Below are positions 26,163 through 35,847 of a stretch of DNA of 64,000 bases, in pieces. The DNA is from Sphingomonas sp. (lineage in GTDB: Bacteria; Pseudomonadota; Alphaproteobacteria; Sphingomonadales; Sphingomonadaceae), in the NCBI RefSeq assembly GCF_013816785.1, contig NZ_JACDDV010000004.1, positions 19,304 to 83,303 of the forward strand, written 5' to 3'. The notes under the pieces were generated by a model. That model did no database searches. It was not told the origin of the DNA and worked only from the letters and a program-made list of their open reading frames with translations. The translations under genes and the position numbers were made by a program. Position 1 is the stretch's first letter, and each line of letters begins with the position of its first letter.

Positions 26163-27367
26163 GCCAGTTCCTCGACGACGTGCTGGATGAGGTGATGGGC
26201 GATCTCGGCCTTCGACGCCTCGGGGTAGTCTTTGACTCCGGCGGCGGTGATGAAGTGGACGCGATTGCGCTCGCCACCCATGATGCTTTGTCCACTTGGT
26301 CCCGACACGTCGTTGGCGACGATCCAGTCGGCGTTCTTTGCGGTGCGCTTGGCGGACGCATTGGCGATGACGTCATTCGTCTCGGCGGCGAAGCCGATCA
26401 GCAGGCGAGGCCGATTCGGATGCGCGCCGAGTATGCCGAGAATATCGGGGTTCGGCGCAAACTCGAGGCGCGGTGGGCCATCGGCTTTCTTGAGCTTTTG
26501 CGCGGCGGCGACGACTTTCCAGTCGGCCACGGCCGCGACCAGGATGGCGACGTCTGCGGGCAGCGCCGCCTCGACCGCGTCGGCCATTTGATCGGCAGTC
26601 TCGACATCGATCCGGGCGACACCGCCGGGGGTGGCGAGCGCGACCGGGCCGGCGATCAGAGTAACCCGCGCGCCAGCCTCGGCAGCGGCGGCGGCGATGG
26701 CGAAACCTTGTTTGCCCGATGAACGGTTGGCGATCACCCGCACAGGGTCGATCGGCTCGTGGGTGGGCCCGGCGGTGACCAGCACATGCTTGCCTTCAAG
26801 CGGCCGCTTTGCCTTGAGGCTGGTGGCCTCTATTGAGCTCAGGTTTGGAGTGAGCAGTCGAAGGATAGCGCTCGGTTCCGGCAGTCTCCCCGGCCCATAC
26901 TCTCCGCACGCCATGGGGCCTTCGTCGGGTTCGACGACGGTGATTCCGTCCGCCCGTAGCTGTGCCACATTGCGCTGGGTTGCCTCGTGCAGCCACATGC
27001 GGACGTTCATCGCCGGGGCGACGACCACCGGCTTGTCGGTCGCCAATAGCAAAGTCGTTGCCAGGTCGTCGGCGATCCCAGCCGCCATTTTGGCGATGAG
27101 GTCGGCGGTCGCCGGGCAGACCAGCACCAGGTCGGCGGCGCGGCTGAGTTGGATGTGACCCATCTCGGCCTCGTCCTTCAAGTCCCACAGCGAGGTGTAG
27201 ACCGGGCTTTCGGCCAGCGCGGCGAGGCTCATCGGTGTGACGAAATGCGCACCGCCCGCGGTCAGTACCGGGGTGACTTCATGGCCCGCCTTGCGGATCA
27301 GGCGGATGAGCTCGGCGGCCTTGTAGGCGGCGATGCCCCCGCCGACGATCAGAAGGATGCGGCTCAT
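26159..27367 (-). CDS. coaBC: Bifunctional phosphopantothenoylcysteine decarboxylase/synthetase
   Basis: The 402-residue protein carries out two steps of coenzyme A synthesis. The N-terminal CoaC half (FMN flavoprotein) shows [27 protein letters not shown] and the catalytic Cys in [13 protein letters not shown]. The CoaB half starts about residue 190 with [26 protein letters not shown] and a KLKK lysine motif. The ATG at 27367 overlaps the stop of the upstream membrane-protein gene (ATGA). The frame stays open upstream, but there it is a shadow of that gene. Confidence 0.96.
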   Translation of the reverse strand: MSRILLIVGGGIAAYKAAELIRLIRKAGHEVTPVLTAGGAHFVTPMSLAALAESPVYTSLWDLKDEAEMGHIQLSRAADLVLVCPATADLIAKMAAGIADDLATTLLLATDKPVVVAPAMNVRMWLHEATQRNVAQLRADGITVVEPDEGPMACGEYGPGRLPEPSAILRLLTPNLSSIEATSLKAKRPLEGKHVLVTAGPTHEPIDPVRVIANRSSGKQGFAIAAAAAEAGARVTLIAGPVALATPGGVARIDVETADQMADAVEAALPADVAILVAAVADWKVVAAAQKLKKADGPPRLEFAPNPDILGILGAHPNRPRLLIGFAAETNDVIANASAKRTAKNADWIVANDVSGPSGQSIMGGERNRVHFITAAGVKDYPEASKAEIAHHLIQHVVEELA

Positions 27368-28434
27368 GAAGCCGGCTGTGGCACGGCGCGCAGGGCTTTG
27401 CCAAGGTCGTCGAAGGCGGCGGGCAGGAAGGCAAGCCCGGCGAAAGCCAAGGGCGCGGCGATCAGCGACCAGTAGAAAGTGTCGGTGCGGGCGAACAGCG
27501 CCAGCATTGCCCCATAGCCGAGCAGGAGCAGGAAGACCCTGAGTGCCCAGCCAGAGCGGACCGAAGCCCAGCCGAACAGTGACAGGACGAGCAGCGCCGC
27601 CGCCAGCGGGTCGGGCAGGCGGATGCCGAACGTGACCTTGGCGATGCTCTTGAGCGCGAACTGTGCGCCGAGCAGACGCGACCAGCCTTGCGAAGGCTGG
27701 TCCATCGGAAGGACGACCTCCGCGACCCAATGGGCGTGGAGCGCCATATAGGCAGCGAATAAAGCGACGATCGCCGCCCATCCGGCCGCCTCGCGCCAGC
27801 GCTTGGCGATCACCGCCAGCCCGCCCATCGCCAGGATCATCGGCAGCGCCAGCTCGCGGATCATCAGCGCGGCGCCGCCGGCGAGGAAGGAGGGCCACAG
27901 CCGGTCAGGCCGGCGCACCGCGATCATCAGCGCCAGCAACAGGCCGGCCCAGCTTTCATGGAACAGGCCGGTCACCGGCTGAAGCATCCCACCGAGACCG
28001 CCGGCGATCAGAAACATCGCCATGCCGAGCATCGGAAACGGCAGCGCCGATCGCAATCGCCACCACCAGGCGAACATCAGCCCCCCGCACAGAGCCCAGA
28101 CTGCGACGATCATCACCGGCTCGCCGAGCGCGGCGTAGATTGTCGCGTGGGTCGGCAGGCGGAACGTGAAGAAGGGCTTGAGGGGATAGCCGGCGGCACG
28201 TTGCTCACTCGCCGCGACTTGATAATAATCGCCACCGGACGCTACGCCCTTGATGATGTCGCGGTAGAGTTGGCGGTCGCTATGCTGGGCGGGCGAGGTG
28301 CGCAACTGCGGGCCAGGCGCCTCGGCCGGCGACCAGCTGGCGGCAGTAATCAGGGCGAGCAGAAAGGCGATCAAGGCTAGCGCCGGGACGCGCGACCAGC
28401 CTTCGAACCTTGTCCTGACCGCCCCCCGCTCCAC
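27364..28434 (-). CDS. Polytopic membrane protein, possibly GT-C glycosyltransferase-like
   Basis: The 356-residue protein has about nine hydrophobic helices. Between the first and second lies an extended loop with RQLYRDIIKGVASGGDYYQV, a layout reminiscent of lipid-linked GT-C glycosyltransferases, though no DxD or ExD motif is certain. The start is the GTG at 28434, one base beyond the preceding gene's stop. It sits inside the ubiE-ubiB-coaBC-dut operon, with overlapping or near-overlapping ends on both sides. Its function is not recognised. Confidence 0.6.
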   Translation of the reverse strand: MERGAVRTRFEGWSRVPALALIAFLLALITAASWSPAEAPGPQLRTSPAQHSDRQLYRDIIKGVASGGDYYQVAASEQRAAGYPLKPFFTFRLPTHATIYAALGEPVMIVAVWALCGGLMFAWWWRLRSALPFPMLGMAMFLIAGGLGGMLQPVTGLFHESWAGLLLALMIAVRRPDRLWPSFLAGGAALMIRELALPMILAMGGLAVIAKRWREAAGWAAIVALFAAYMALHAHWVAEVVLPMDQPSQGWSRLLGAQFALKSIAKVTFGIRLPDPLAAALLVLSLFGWASVRSGWALRVFLLLLGYGAMLALFARTDTFYWSLIAAPLAFAGLAFLPAAFDDLGKALRAVPQPAS

Positions 28435-28435
28435 C

Positions 28436-30121
28436 TCAGCGCACGGCTTCGCCGCCCAGCTCGGCCTTGATCAGCGCCGGTGGGATGATCCCCGCGCCGA
28501 TGATCCGCGCGAAGGCATCTCCCATCACGAACGGACGATGCTCGACCTCCGCCTGATGCGAGGCGATGGCCAGGAGCTCATCAAGCTGAAGCTTGCCGAT
28601 GATATAGCTCGGGCCGTAACCGGGTTGGCGCAGGTAGAGCAGCTGCTCGAAGCCAACCAGCCGACTCGACGCGTCGGAATATCCGCGCGGAGTCCAATGG
28701 GCGTGGAATTGCCCGGCCTGGTCGAGCGTCATCTGGTTGGCCTGGACGCGAAGTGAGGCGAGCCCGCGCGCGGCGCGATTGGCGAGCATGATCCACACCA
28801 ATTCGCGGCCGTGCGGAATATCGTCATACAGCCCGGCCTGCATCACCAGCTCCTCCATCGCGGTGGCGAAGCCTTCCGAGCGATCGGCGAACAAGTTGAA
28901 CAGCGGCGCGACGCGGCGGATCGGGCTGGCGTGCGGCTCGTGCTTCAGCCGCGCCAGCTCGATCCAGTGGGTTGAATGAGACGATAGCGGTAGCGGGTCG
29001 AGCGCGGTGATGTGGGTGAAGAAATTGCGCTTGTCGGGCGGCGTATAATTGCCTGCCTGCGCCGCAAGCGCGGCGCGAAAATAAGGCTGGTCGGGGACAA
29101 AGCCGGTGGCAACGAGGAAGTCGTTGAGCTTTTGCGTCCGCGCCTCGACCATGCGTCGATAAGCGGCGGGATCGCGGATTTCGGCGATCGGAGGGGCGGC
29201 GCGGTTGCGCAACTCCTCGAGGCGAAGCGAGGCGAGCGAGCGGTCGAGCTCGCGCTGCAACAGGACGACCTGTTCCTCCCAGCTGTCGGGGTTGAGCTCG
29301 ACATGGGCAAGGTACCAGTCGTAATTGGATTTGCCGACGCCTGACGGACCGGTGCGACGCGGCGCCTCGGCCTTGATCCAACTTGCGAATTGTTCGGTGG
29401 CGAGGCGGGCGGCGCGGACCGCCGCGCGCAGTGCGGGGCTGGCACCATCAAGGCTCGCGCCGCGCTTGCCTTCAAGCGACTTTATCACCAGCGTACCCGA
29501 CTCGAGCGCGGCGAGCATTTCGGCCTGCTCGTTGAAGGCCTGAGGGCCATAAGCCCATAGGTCATGCGCCTGGCTCGGGGCGAGATTGACCCGCGCCGAG
29601 GTGAGCATTGCGGGGACCGCGCCCACCAGGGTGGTCAGCCGCGCATCGTCGGCCGGCGACAGGGGGAAGGAGAATTTGAACAGGTCGATGTTGGGCTCGG
29701 CCGAGGGGCCTTCGTGCGCCGGGACATCGCTCTCCTCGGCGAAGATCGTCTGGTAGAAGCCGGGATCGCGCGACCAGGGTTTGAGGACGCGAAGGAAGAA
29801 GTCGAGGCCGTTCATTTCCGCCTCGACCAGGCGATAATCGTTGAGCGCCGCCGGGCTCCAGCCGCGGCGGTCGGTCCTGGCAAGCCGCGCGCGCCAGCTT
29901 GGCAGCGCGGCGGCCTTGCGCGCCATCGACGCCCGCGAATAATCGGGCACTCCGTCGTGGATCGTCGGGCTGACGAACCGCCGCCAGTCGGCGAACAATC
30001 TTACGAGCTCGGCATGATGCGCGGGCACCGCGGCGGCGGGCGCGGGCGGCTGCGCGGCGGTCGCGGGAGAGGAGGTAGCGGCGATCGCAGCGGCGATCAG
30101 CAAAATGCTCAAGCGGTGCAT
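28436..30121 (-). CDS. Exported DUF885-family protein (putative metallohydrolase-like)
   Basis: The 561-residue precursor has a signal peptide (LSILLIAAAIAATSSPATA, cut before AQPP) and resembles DUF885, a family of helical periplasmic proteins with distant M32/M3 peptidase-like character. Recognisable stretches are SNYDWYLAHVELNPDSWEE, NFFTHITALDPLPLSSHSTH and a C-terminal QPGYGPSYIIGKLQLDELL. I see no intact HExxH, so peptidase activity is unproven. The ATG at 30121 has GGAG six bases upstream. It lies between ubiB and the membrane protein in one transcription unit. Confidence 0.75.
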   Translation of the reverse strand: MHRLSILLIAAAIAATSSPATAAQPPAPAAAVPAHHAELVRLFADWRRFVSPTIHDGVPDYSRASMARKAAALPSWRARLARTDRRGWSPAALNDYRLVEAEMNGLDFFLRVLKPWSRDPGFYQTIFAEESDVPAHEGPSAEPNIDLFKFSFPLSPADDARLTTLVGAVPAMLTSARVNLAPSQAHDLWAYGPQAFNEQAEMLAALESGTLVIKSLEGKRGASLDGASPALRAAVRAARLATEQFASWIKAEAPRRTGPSGVGKSNYDWYLAHVELNPDSWEEQVVLLQRELDRSLASLRLEELRNRAAPPIAEIRDPAAYRRMVEARTQKLNDFLVATGFVPDQPYFRAALAAQAGNYTPPDKRNFFTHITALDPLPLSSHSTHWIELARLKHEPHASPIRRVAPLFNLFADRSEGFATAMEELVMQAGLYDDIPHGRELVWIMLANRAARGLASLRVQANQMTLDQAGQFHAHWTPRGYSDASSRLVGFEQLLYLRQPGYGPSYIIGKLQLDELLAIASHQAEVEHRPFVMGDAFARIIGAGIIPPALIKAELGGEAVR

Positions 30122-30158
30122 GTTATCTCCTTGTTCGATCACTCGTCGGGGCGAATCG

Positions 30159-31697
30159 CTAATTGATCAACACTAAGGCCGTTAGGGCCGCCGCGGCGAG
30201 GCCGGAAATCAGAGCGACCGCGACGTAGCCCCAGCCCCGGCGCGGCGCGATCATCGTGATCTCGGCCAAAGGCGGCGGCGGGGGCGCCGCACCGGCGGGA
30301 GGATAGGCGGCGTCAATGCGCCTGATGAGGTCGGGAATCAGCTTGAAAGCGCGCACCGTCTCCACAATCCGGTCGGCGTAATAGGCTTCGGGGCCAAGCT
30401 CGGTTCTGAGCCAATCCTTGAGGAACGGCTCGGCCGCCTCCCACATGTTGATGTCGGGATCGAGAGCAGTGGCGACTCCTTCCTCCATCACCATCGTCTT
30501 TTGCAGCAGAAGGAGGTGCGGCTGGGTCTGCATGTCGAAATCGCGGGTGATCGCGAATAGTCCGTCGAGCATACGCGCGACGCTGATTTGTTTGACCGGC
30601 AGGCCGCGGACCGGCTCTCCAACAGCGCGCAACGCCGTCGCGAACTCGTCAACATTATGGTGGGAGGGCACATATTGCGCTTCGAAATGGATCTCCGCGA
30701 CACGCCGATAGTCGCCGGTGATCAGGCCGTATAGGATCTCCGCCAGCCACAGGCGCGCACGGCGGTCGATGCGCCCCATGATGCCGAAATCGACCGCCGC
30801 CAGCCGCCCGTCGGCAAGCGCGAATAAATTGCCTTGATGAAGGTCGGCGTGGAAATAGCCGTCGACCACCGCTTGGCGAAGGAAGGCCCGGACCAGCGTC
30901 GCGGCCAGCGCGGCGGGATCGTGACCGGCGGCAATGAGCTCGTCGCGCTTGCTGAGCTTGACCCCGTCCAGCCATTCGAGGGTGAGGACGCGCCGAGCCG
31001 TGCGGCTCCAGTCGATTTCAGGGACGTAGAAGCCGGGTTCGGCGACCATATTGTCCCTGAGCTCCGACGCCGAGGCGGCTTCGCGCTGAAGATCGAGCTC
31101 GCGCCGGGTCCATTGCTTGAAATGGGCGATGACGAGACGCGGGCGCAGCCGTTCGGCCTCGCCACCGAGCAGTTCGACGTGCGCCGCCGCCCATTCATAG
31201 GTCTCCACCGCGCGGGCGAATTCTTCCTCGATTTGGGGGCGCAGCACCTTGACCGCAACATCGCGGCCCTCGGTCGTGACGGCGCGGTGAACTTGGGCGA
31301 TTGACGCGGCGCCGACCGGGATCTCATCGAAGCTCGAATAAAGGCTTTCGAGCGGCGCGCCGAGCGCTTGCTCAACCGCCTTGCGGACTGCTGGAAAGGG
31401 AGCAGGAGGAAGTGAGTCCTGGAGTTGGAGCAGGTTGGTGGCGGCAGCATCGCCGACCAGGTCGGGTCGGGTGGCCAGCGCCTGGCCGAACTTGATCGCG
31501 GCGGGGCCGATCGCTTGCAGCGCTAGGGCATAGTCGGGTGTGCTGGGCATGCGCAGCCCGAAGCGCGCGACGCGGACCAAGCGGCGGACATTCGGCGGGG
31601 TCAGGGGATCGCGCTCGATTCCCTGCAGCGCGCCGTGCCGCGCTAACGTCCTGCCCCATTTGAGCAGGCGCCACAAATGGGTCGCGGCGGTGGTCAA
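30159..31697 (-). CDS. ubiB: UbiB-family atypical kinase required for ubiquinone synthesis
   Basis: UbiB/COQ8-type proteins are membrane-bound kinase-like ATPases that support ubiquinone assembly. The 512-residue sequence has the signature KFGQALATRPDLVG, the alanine-rich loop in PVGAASIAQVH, VAVKVLRP, FHADLHQGNLF and AVDFGIMGRID. Two C-terminal hydrophobic helices are expected, and at least one (VALISGLAAAALTALVLI) is clear. The start is a TTG that overlaps the ubiE stop (TTGA). Pairing with ubiE is a classic ubiquinone gene arrangement. Confidence 0.94.
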   Translation of the reverse strand: MTTAATHLWRLLKWGRTLARHGALQGIERDPLTPPNVRRLVRVARFGLRMPSTPDYALALQAIGPAAIKFGQALATRPDLVGDAAATNLLQLQDSLPPAPFPAVRKAVEQALGAPLESLYSSFDEIPVGAASIAQVHRAVTTEGRDVAVKVLRPQIEEEFARAVETYEWAAAHVELLGGEAERLRPRLVIAHFKQWTRRELDLQREAASASELRDNMVAEPGFYVPEIDWSRTARRVLTLEWLDGVKLSKRDELIAAGHDPAALAATLVRAFLRQAVVDGYFHADLHQGNLFALADGRLAAVDFGIMGRIDRRARLWLAEILYGLITGDYRRVAEIHFEAQYVPSHHNVDEFATALRAVGEPVRGLPVKQISVARMLDGLFAITRDFDMQTQPHLLLLQKTMVMEEGVATALDPDINMWEAAEPFLKDWLRTELGPEAYYADRIVETVRAFKLIPDLIRRIDAAYPPAGAAPPPPPLAEITMIAPRRGWGYVAVALISGLAAAALTALVLIN

Positions 31698-32422
31698 ACC
31701 TTCCAGCCGCCGTGGATCGCGACCAAGCCGCCCAGGATCGGTTCGGCGCTGGTCGACCTGAACCCGGCTTGCTCGATCATCGCCTTGAACACCGCCATGT
31801 TCGGGAAGCGGCGGATCGATTCGACAAGGTAGCGATAGCTATCTTCGTCGCCCGCGACGGCCTTACCGATGCGCGGGATCAGATGCTCCGAATAACGGTC
31901 GTAGACCTCCCCGAAACCCGGCCATTCGCTGGTCGAGAATTCGAGGCAATAAAAGCGCCCGCCACGCTTCAGCACCCGGTGCGCCTCGCGCAGCGCGGCC
32001 GGGATATTGGTCACGTTGCGAATGCCGAAAGCGATGGTGTAGGCGTCGAAGCTGGCGTCGGCGAAGGTCAGCGTCTCGGCATTTTCTTGCCGCCAGACCA
32101 AGCCGTCGATGCCGCGCTTTTCTGCCCGCTTCATGCCGACGCCGAGCATATCGGGGTTGATGTCGCCGACCGTCACAGAGGCGCCCCTGGCGGCCATGCG
32201 GAAGGCGATGTCGCCGGTACCGCCAGCCATGTCGAGGATGTGCTCGCCAGCACGCGGCTTGACCCTGGCGACGAAGCGGTTCTTCCACCGCCGGTGCATG
32301 CCGCCCGACATGAGATCGTTCATCAGATCATATTTGCGCGCTACCGACGAAAAAACCCCGCCGACGCGGCGCGTCTTTTCCTGAGGGGTGACGAGCTGCT
32401 CACCGAAATTGACCTTGTCCAT
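31694..32422 (-). CDS. ubiE: Ubiquinone/menaquinone biosynthesis C-methyltransferase
   Basis: UbiE uses SAM to methylate the ring carbon of the polyprenyl benzoquinol intermediate. The 242-residue protein begins MDKVNFGEQLVTPQEKTRRV, and contains VARKYDLMNDLMS, the SAM-binding DMAGGTGDIAFR and FGIRNVTNIPAALREA, a family signature. The ATG at 32422 is 48 bases from the divergent mutM start. It heads the seven-gene operon running to moeB. The open frame further upstream belongs to the opposite strand of mutM. Confidence 0.96.
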   Translation of the reverse strand: MDKVNFGEQLVTPQEKTRRVGGVFSSVARKYDLMNDLMSGGMHRRWKNRFVARVKPRAGEHILDMAGGTGDIAFRMAARGASVTVGDINPDMLGVGMKRAEKRGIDGLVWRQENAETLTFADASFDAYTIAFGIRNVTNIPAALREAHRVLKRGGRFYCLEFSTSEWPGFGEVYDRYSEHLIPRIGKAVAGDEDSYRYLVESIRRFPNMAVFKAMIEQAGFRSTSAEPILGGLVAIHGGWKV

Positions 32423-32470
32423 CTCAGCGCATCTAGCCGCCTTGCCGGCGGTCCGCCATATGCTGCCGCC

Positions 32471-33289
32471 ATGCCCGAACTTCCCGAAGTCGAAACCACC
32501 GTCCGCGGCCTGGAGATCGTGCTGAAAGGGCGACGGCTCGTTCAGGTCGAGGCGCGACGGGCGGACTTGCGCCGTCCTTTCCCGCCCGATCTGGGCCAGC
32601 GGTTGGTCGGGGCGCGTGTGACTGGGCTTGGCCGCCGCGCCAAATATGGTCTGATCGAGACCGACCGTGGCGACACGCTGCTGTTCCACCTCGGCATGTC
32701 GGGCCATTGGCGGATCGACCCCGCCGAGATCGGCAAGCACGACCATTTGTTGATCGAAACCGACGAAGGTCGGCGCCTCAGCCTGCGCGACCCGCGACGG
32801 TTCGGCTCGATCGATTTGGTGCCGACCGCCGAGGTGGCCGATTGGCCGGCAATCCGGACGCTTGGCCCCGAACCGCTAGGTGGCGCGATCGATGGCGGCT
32901 GGCTGCGGCGCACCTTCGCCGGTCGGAGCGCGGCGGTGAAGCTGCTGCTGCTCGATCAGCGCGTGGTTGCGGGGCTGGGCAATATTTATGCCTGCGAAGC
33001 GCTGTTCCGGGCGCGCATCGACCCGCGCAAGGAGGCGGGACGGATCGGGCGGGCACGACTCGACAGGCTGGCGGTAGCGATACCGGCGGTGCTCGACGAT
33101 GCGATCAGGGCCGGCGGCTCCTCGCTGCGCGACTTCGCCGCGCCCGACGGAGAGCTCGGCTATTTCTCCAAGCAGTTTGACGTCTATGGCCGCGAGGGGC
33201 AGCCGTGCGGTGGTGGGTGCGGCGGAAAAGTGCGGCGAATCGTCCAGGGCGGGCGCTCGACCTTCTTCTGCTCGACCTGCCAGCGGTGA
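32471..33289 (+). CDS. mutM: Formamidopyrimidine-DNA glycosylase
   Basis: MutM (Fpg) excises 8-oxoguanine and formamidopyrimidines and nicks the abasic site. It starts MPELPEVETTVRGL, whose Pro2 is the catalytic nucleophile and Glu3 its partner. LLLDQRVVAGLGNIYACEAL precedes the helix-two-turn-helix, and the C-terminal zinc finger has CGGGCGGK and FFCSTCQR. Length is 272. The divergent mutM-ubiE layout followed by rpsT and dnaA is conserved in many alphaproteobacteria. Confidence 0.97.
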   Translation: MPELPEVETTVRGLEIVLKGRRLVQVEARRADLRRPFPPDLGQRLVGARVTGLGRRAKYGLIETDRGDTLLFHLGMSGHWRIDPAEIGKHDHLLIETDEGRRLSLRDPRRFGSIDLVPTAEVADWPAIRTLGPEPLGGAIDGGWLRRTFAGRSAAVKLLLLDQRVVAGLGNIYACEALFRARIDPRKEAGRIGRARLDRLAVAIPAVLDDAIRAGGSSLRDFAAPDGELGYFSKQFDVYGREGQPCGGGCGGKVRRIVQGGRSTFFCSTCQR

Positions 33290-33401
33290 GGGGAGCGGTT
33301 GACGCGAATCGCTCGCGAGGGTAGGGGAGCGCCAAGCCGGTGCGACCCGCGTGGGACGCGCCGCTTTTTCATTGAGCCCAAGCTAGTTTAGAGGTTGATC
33401 G

Positions 33402-33665
33402 ATGGCGAATACGCCGCAAGCAAAGAAGCGCATCCGCCGCAACGAAAATCGAGCGGCCATCAACGGCGCGCGCGTGAGCCGCATCCGCACCTTCATCAAA
33501 GCCGTCGAGTCGGCAATCGAGTCAGGCAAGAAGGACGATGCAGCCGCGGCTCTCAAGCAAGCGCAGCCGGAAATTGCACGGGGCGTGGCGCGCGGCGTCA
33601 TGCATAAGAACACGGCATCGCGCAAATTCTCACGGTTGACCCGCCGGGTTGCCTCGCTCGGTTAA
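33402..33665 (+). CDS. rpsT: 30S ribosomal protein S20
   Basis: S20 is an 87-residue, basic, helical protein that binds 16S rRNA. The start [20 protein letters not shown], the central [20 protein letters not shown] and the end [19 protein letters not shown] match the family throughout. It lies upstream of dnaA, the usual arrangement in this class, and has its own terminator. Confidence 0.97.
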   Translation: MANTPQAKKRIRRNENRAAINGARVSRIRTFIKAVESAIESGKKDDAAAALKQAQPEIARGVARGVMHKNTASRKFSRLTRRVASLG

Positions 33666-33690
33666 ATTCGTATTTACGTGCTAATTCGAG

Positions 33691-33724
33691 ACGGGCTGCC
33701 GGGCGACCGGCGGCCCGTTTCATT
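33691..33724 (+). terminator. Rho-independent terminator of rpsT
   Basis: ACGGGCTGCCG (33691-33701) pairs with CGGCGGCCCGT (33708-33718) over 11 positions (one G-U) around a six-base loop, followed by TTTCATTT. It ends the rpsT transcript before the dnaA control region. Confidence 0.85.
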
Positions 33725-34033
33725 TCGACGACTGAAAAAAGTCTAGGATTTCCCGCGATTCGCAATTTCCCTTCTAAGGGGGGATTAGAAAAAATCCCTT
33801 AAAACTGTCATTCTCTAGCGGTTTTCGCGGCTTTGCTATGTCAAGTCGATTTATTTCATTTGGATGAAATTCGGCACTTGAATAGCGCGTCAGACGCTTC
33901 CAGAACGGAACTTCCGGCGGCGAATCTGCTCCCGGGGAGCCAGAGACCGAGGATCATTCGGAGCTAGCGATTCGGGTCGCGCGCAACGGAACTTCGTGTC
34001 CTGGCAAGTGACGAGACGGGGAGGCGCGCGCCA
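33725..34033 (+). promoter_or_regulatory. AT-rich control region upstream of dnaA
   Basis: This 309-base stretch has no gene and is visibly poorer in G+C than its surroundings. It holds a perfect palindrome ATTTCAT-TTGG-ATGAAAT at 33853-33870, a GGGATT/AATCCC hairpin around 33780-33800 and three GANTC sites (33757, 33922, 33969), the CcrM methylation target in alphaproteobacteria. No perfect DnaA box is seen. It presumably contains the dnaA promoter; exact elements are not resolved. Confidence 0.5.
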
Positions 34034-35449
34034 GTGCAGGGCAGTCGGGAAATTTTGTCTGCCTCCGACCGCGGCACAACTGAGCGTAGCGTTCCGACGC
34101 CACTCGACGCCGCCTGGGAAACCATCCGCGCGGGGCTTCGCCGCGATTGCGGGGCGCGCACCTTCGACGGCTGGTTGAAGCCGGCCGAACTGGGCGCGTT
34201 CGACCTCGAATCCGGCGAGCTTGATCTCGTCATGCCGAGCCAGTTCATGGCCGATTGGGTGCAAAGTCATTTCGGCGATCGGCTCGCGCTGGCCTGGCGG
34301 ACGGTCCTGCCGATCGTGCGCGGGGTAAAGATCGTCGCCACCGCCGATGGACCCAAGCCCTCGCCGTTGCTGATTCTGGAGGAAATTCCGGCGCCCGTCG
34401 CGACCAGTCAGGCGCGCGACCCGGCCGCCCCCAATTTTGACTCGCGCTATCGATTCGACAGCTTCATCATCGGCAAGGCCAACGAGGTTGCGGCGAGCGC
34501 CGCCCGGACCCTGGCGACCGCCGACAGCGTCGCCTTCAACCCGCTTTTCATCCACGGCGGCACCGGGCGCGGCAAGACCCATTTGCTGCACGCCATCGGT
34601 CAGGCTTTCCTCAACCGCAGTCCGGGCGGTCGCGTGGTATCGATGTCGGCCGAAAAGTTCATGGTCGAGTTCATCCGGGCGATCAAAGACAATGACACGA
34701 TTGGTTTCAAGGGACGGCTGCGCTCGGCCGACCTGTTGCTGATCGACGACGTCCAGTTCATCGCCGGGAAGGATTCCACCCAGGAAGAATTCTTCCACAC
34801 GATGAACGAGATCATCACCGCCGGCCGGCGCCTGGTGATCACCTCGGACCGCGCCCCGCAGGACCTCGACGGGATCGCGCCGCGCATCCTGTCGCGCCTG
34901 TCGTGGGGCCTGGTCGCCGACATTAACCCGGCCGACTATGAGCTTCGGCTCAACATCATCGATGCCAAGCTGGCCGCGCTTCCGGGCGTCGAGATGCCCC
35001 GCCCGGTGGTCGAATTCCTCGCCCGCCGCCTGACCAGCTCGATCCGCGAACTAGAAGGCGCTCTCAACCGGATTGCAGCCTATGCGATGATGACCGGCCG
35101 GGCGATCGACGTGCCGTTCGTCGAGGAAGTGCTGGCCAATGTGCTGCGCGCCAATCAGCGGCGCATCTCGATCGATGAGATCCAGACCCAGGTCGCCGAA
35201 CATTATCGCATCCGCAAGGCGGAGATGACCTCGGCCCGCCGCGCGCGCGAGGTTGCCCGTCCGCGCCAGGTCGCCATGTATCTTTCGAAGCAGCTGACGC
35301 CCAAGTCGCTGCCCGACATCGGCCGCCGTTTCGGCGGGCGCGACCACACCACCGTGATTCACGCGGTCAAGCAGATTGAACGGCTGCGCGCCGCGGATTC
35401 GGAGCTCGACGCCGATATCCGCCTGCTGACACGCCAACTGGAGGGCTGA
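34034..35449 (+). CDS. dnaA: Chromosomal replication initiator protein DnaA
   Basis: The 471-residue initiator opens the replication origin. Domain I is at the N-terminus ([19 protein letters not shown]), and the AAA+ core begins [17 protein letters not shown]. Walker A is [16 protein letters not shown] (Gly-Arg replaces the more usual Gly-Leu), Walker B is [13 protein letters not shown], and the DNA-binding domain IV shows [20 protein letters not shown] and the signature [11 protein letters not shown]. The start is a GTG at 34034 with GGGAGG nine bases upstream. It is a single-gene unit between rpsT and an accessory patch. Confidence 0.97.
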   Translation: MQGSREILSASDRGTTERSVPTPLDAAWETIRAGLRRDCGARTFDGWLKPAELGAFDLESGELDLVMPSQFMADWVQSHFGDRLALAWRTVLPIVRGVKIVATADGPKPSPLLILEEIPAPVATSQARDPAAPNFDSRYRFDSFIIGKANEVAASAARTLATADSVAFNPLFIHGGTGRGKTHLLHAIGQAFLNRSPGGRVVSMSAEKFMVEFIRAIKDNDTIGFKGRLRSADLLLIDDVQFIAGKDSTQEEFFHTMNEIITAGRRLVITSDRAPQDLDGIAPRILSRLSWGLVADINPADYELRLNIIDAKLAALPGVEMPRPVVEFLARRLTSSIRELEGALNRIAAYAMMTGRAIDVPFVEEVLANVLRANQRRISIDEIQTQVAEHYRIRKAEMTSARRAREVARPRQVAMYLSKQLTPKSLPDIGRRFGGRDHTTVIHAVKQIERLRAADSELDADIRLLTRQLEG

Positions 35450-35539
35450 CAGGGGTTCCGGCGCTGACCGAGGCGGTGAACATTCTGCGACGAGATCCAG
35501 TCCCCAACTGGCCTTTTTTCCGCCTCCCACTTTCACAGC

Positions 35540-35653
35540 TAAGAAGCGGCTTTCGCTTTCGTCGAAGCGCGCATCTGGCCGGAAGGCCCGACCTGCCCGC
35601 GCTGTGCCGGCGTCGCGCGCATCAGCAAGATGCAGGGTAAGTCCACCCGTTTG
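35540..35653 (+). mobile_element. Remnant of an IS1595-like transposase N-terminus
   Basis: Between a TAA at 35540 and about 35653, one frame reads EAAFAFVEARIWPEGPTCPR, then CAGVARISKMQGKSTRLG. This matches my memory of the zinc-ribbon N-terminus of IS1595-family transposases (FVEARxWPxGPxCPxCG...KGKSTR). The reading frame loses similarity at once afterwards, and neither the second Cys pair nor the DDE catalytic domain appears, so only a fragment is left. No terminal inverted repeats are evident. The remaining bases between dnaA and 35848 hold no other recognised gene. Confidence 0.6.
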
Positions 35654-35847
35654 GGAGAGCAAGATTTTAATCGGTTGCATCAAGGGCGCGCCGGAATGAC
35701 CGTGAAGAAGCCCGCCGACGAAACGACAGCGAGCAGAGCGTAAGGTTTCGGCGCGACGCCCAGCGAACGATCGACGCTGGCGAACTCGCCCCCACCCAAG
35801 CCGATCGCGCTCTCGAACGAACGCTAAGCGAGGAAAAGCCCGGACCA

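Noticed and set aside
31712-32470. N-terminal extension of mutM by 253 codons
   Set aside because: This part lies antisense to ubiE, and MutM must begin with Met-Pro-Glu because Pro2 is the catalytic residue.
33666-34033. Replication origin next to dnaA
   Set aside because: No perfect DnaA box or box cluster is present, and in this class the origin is usually not beside dnaA. The region is better read as the dnaA promoter.
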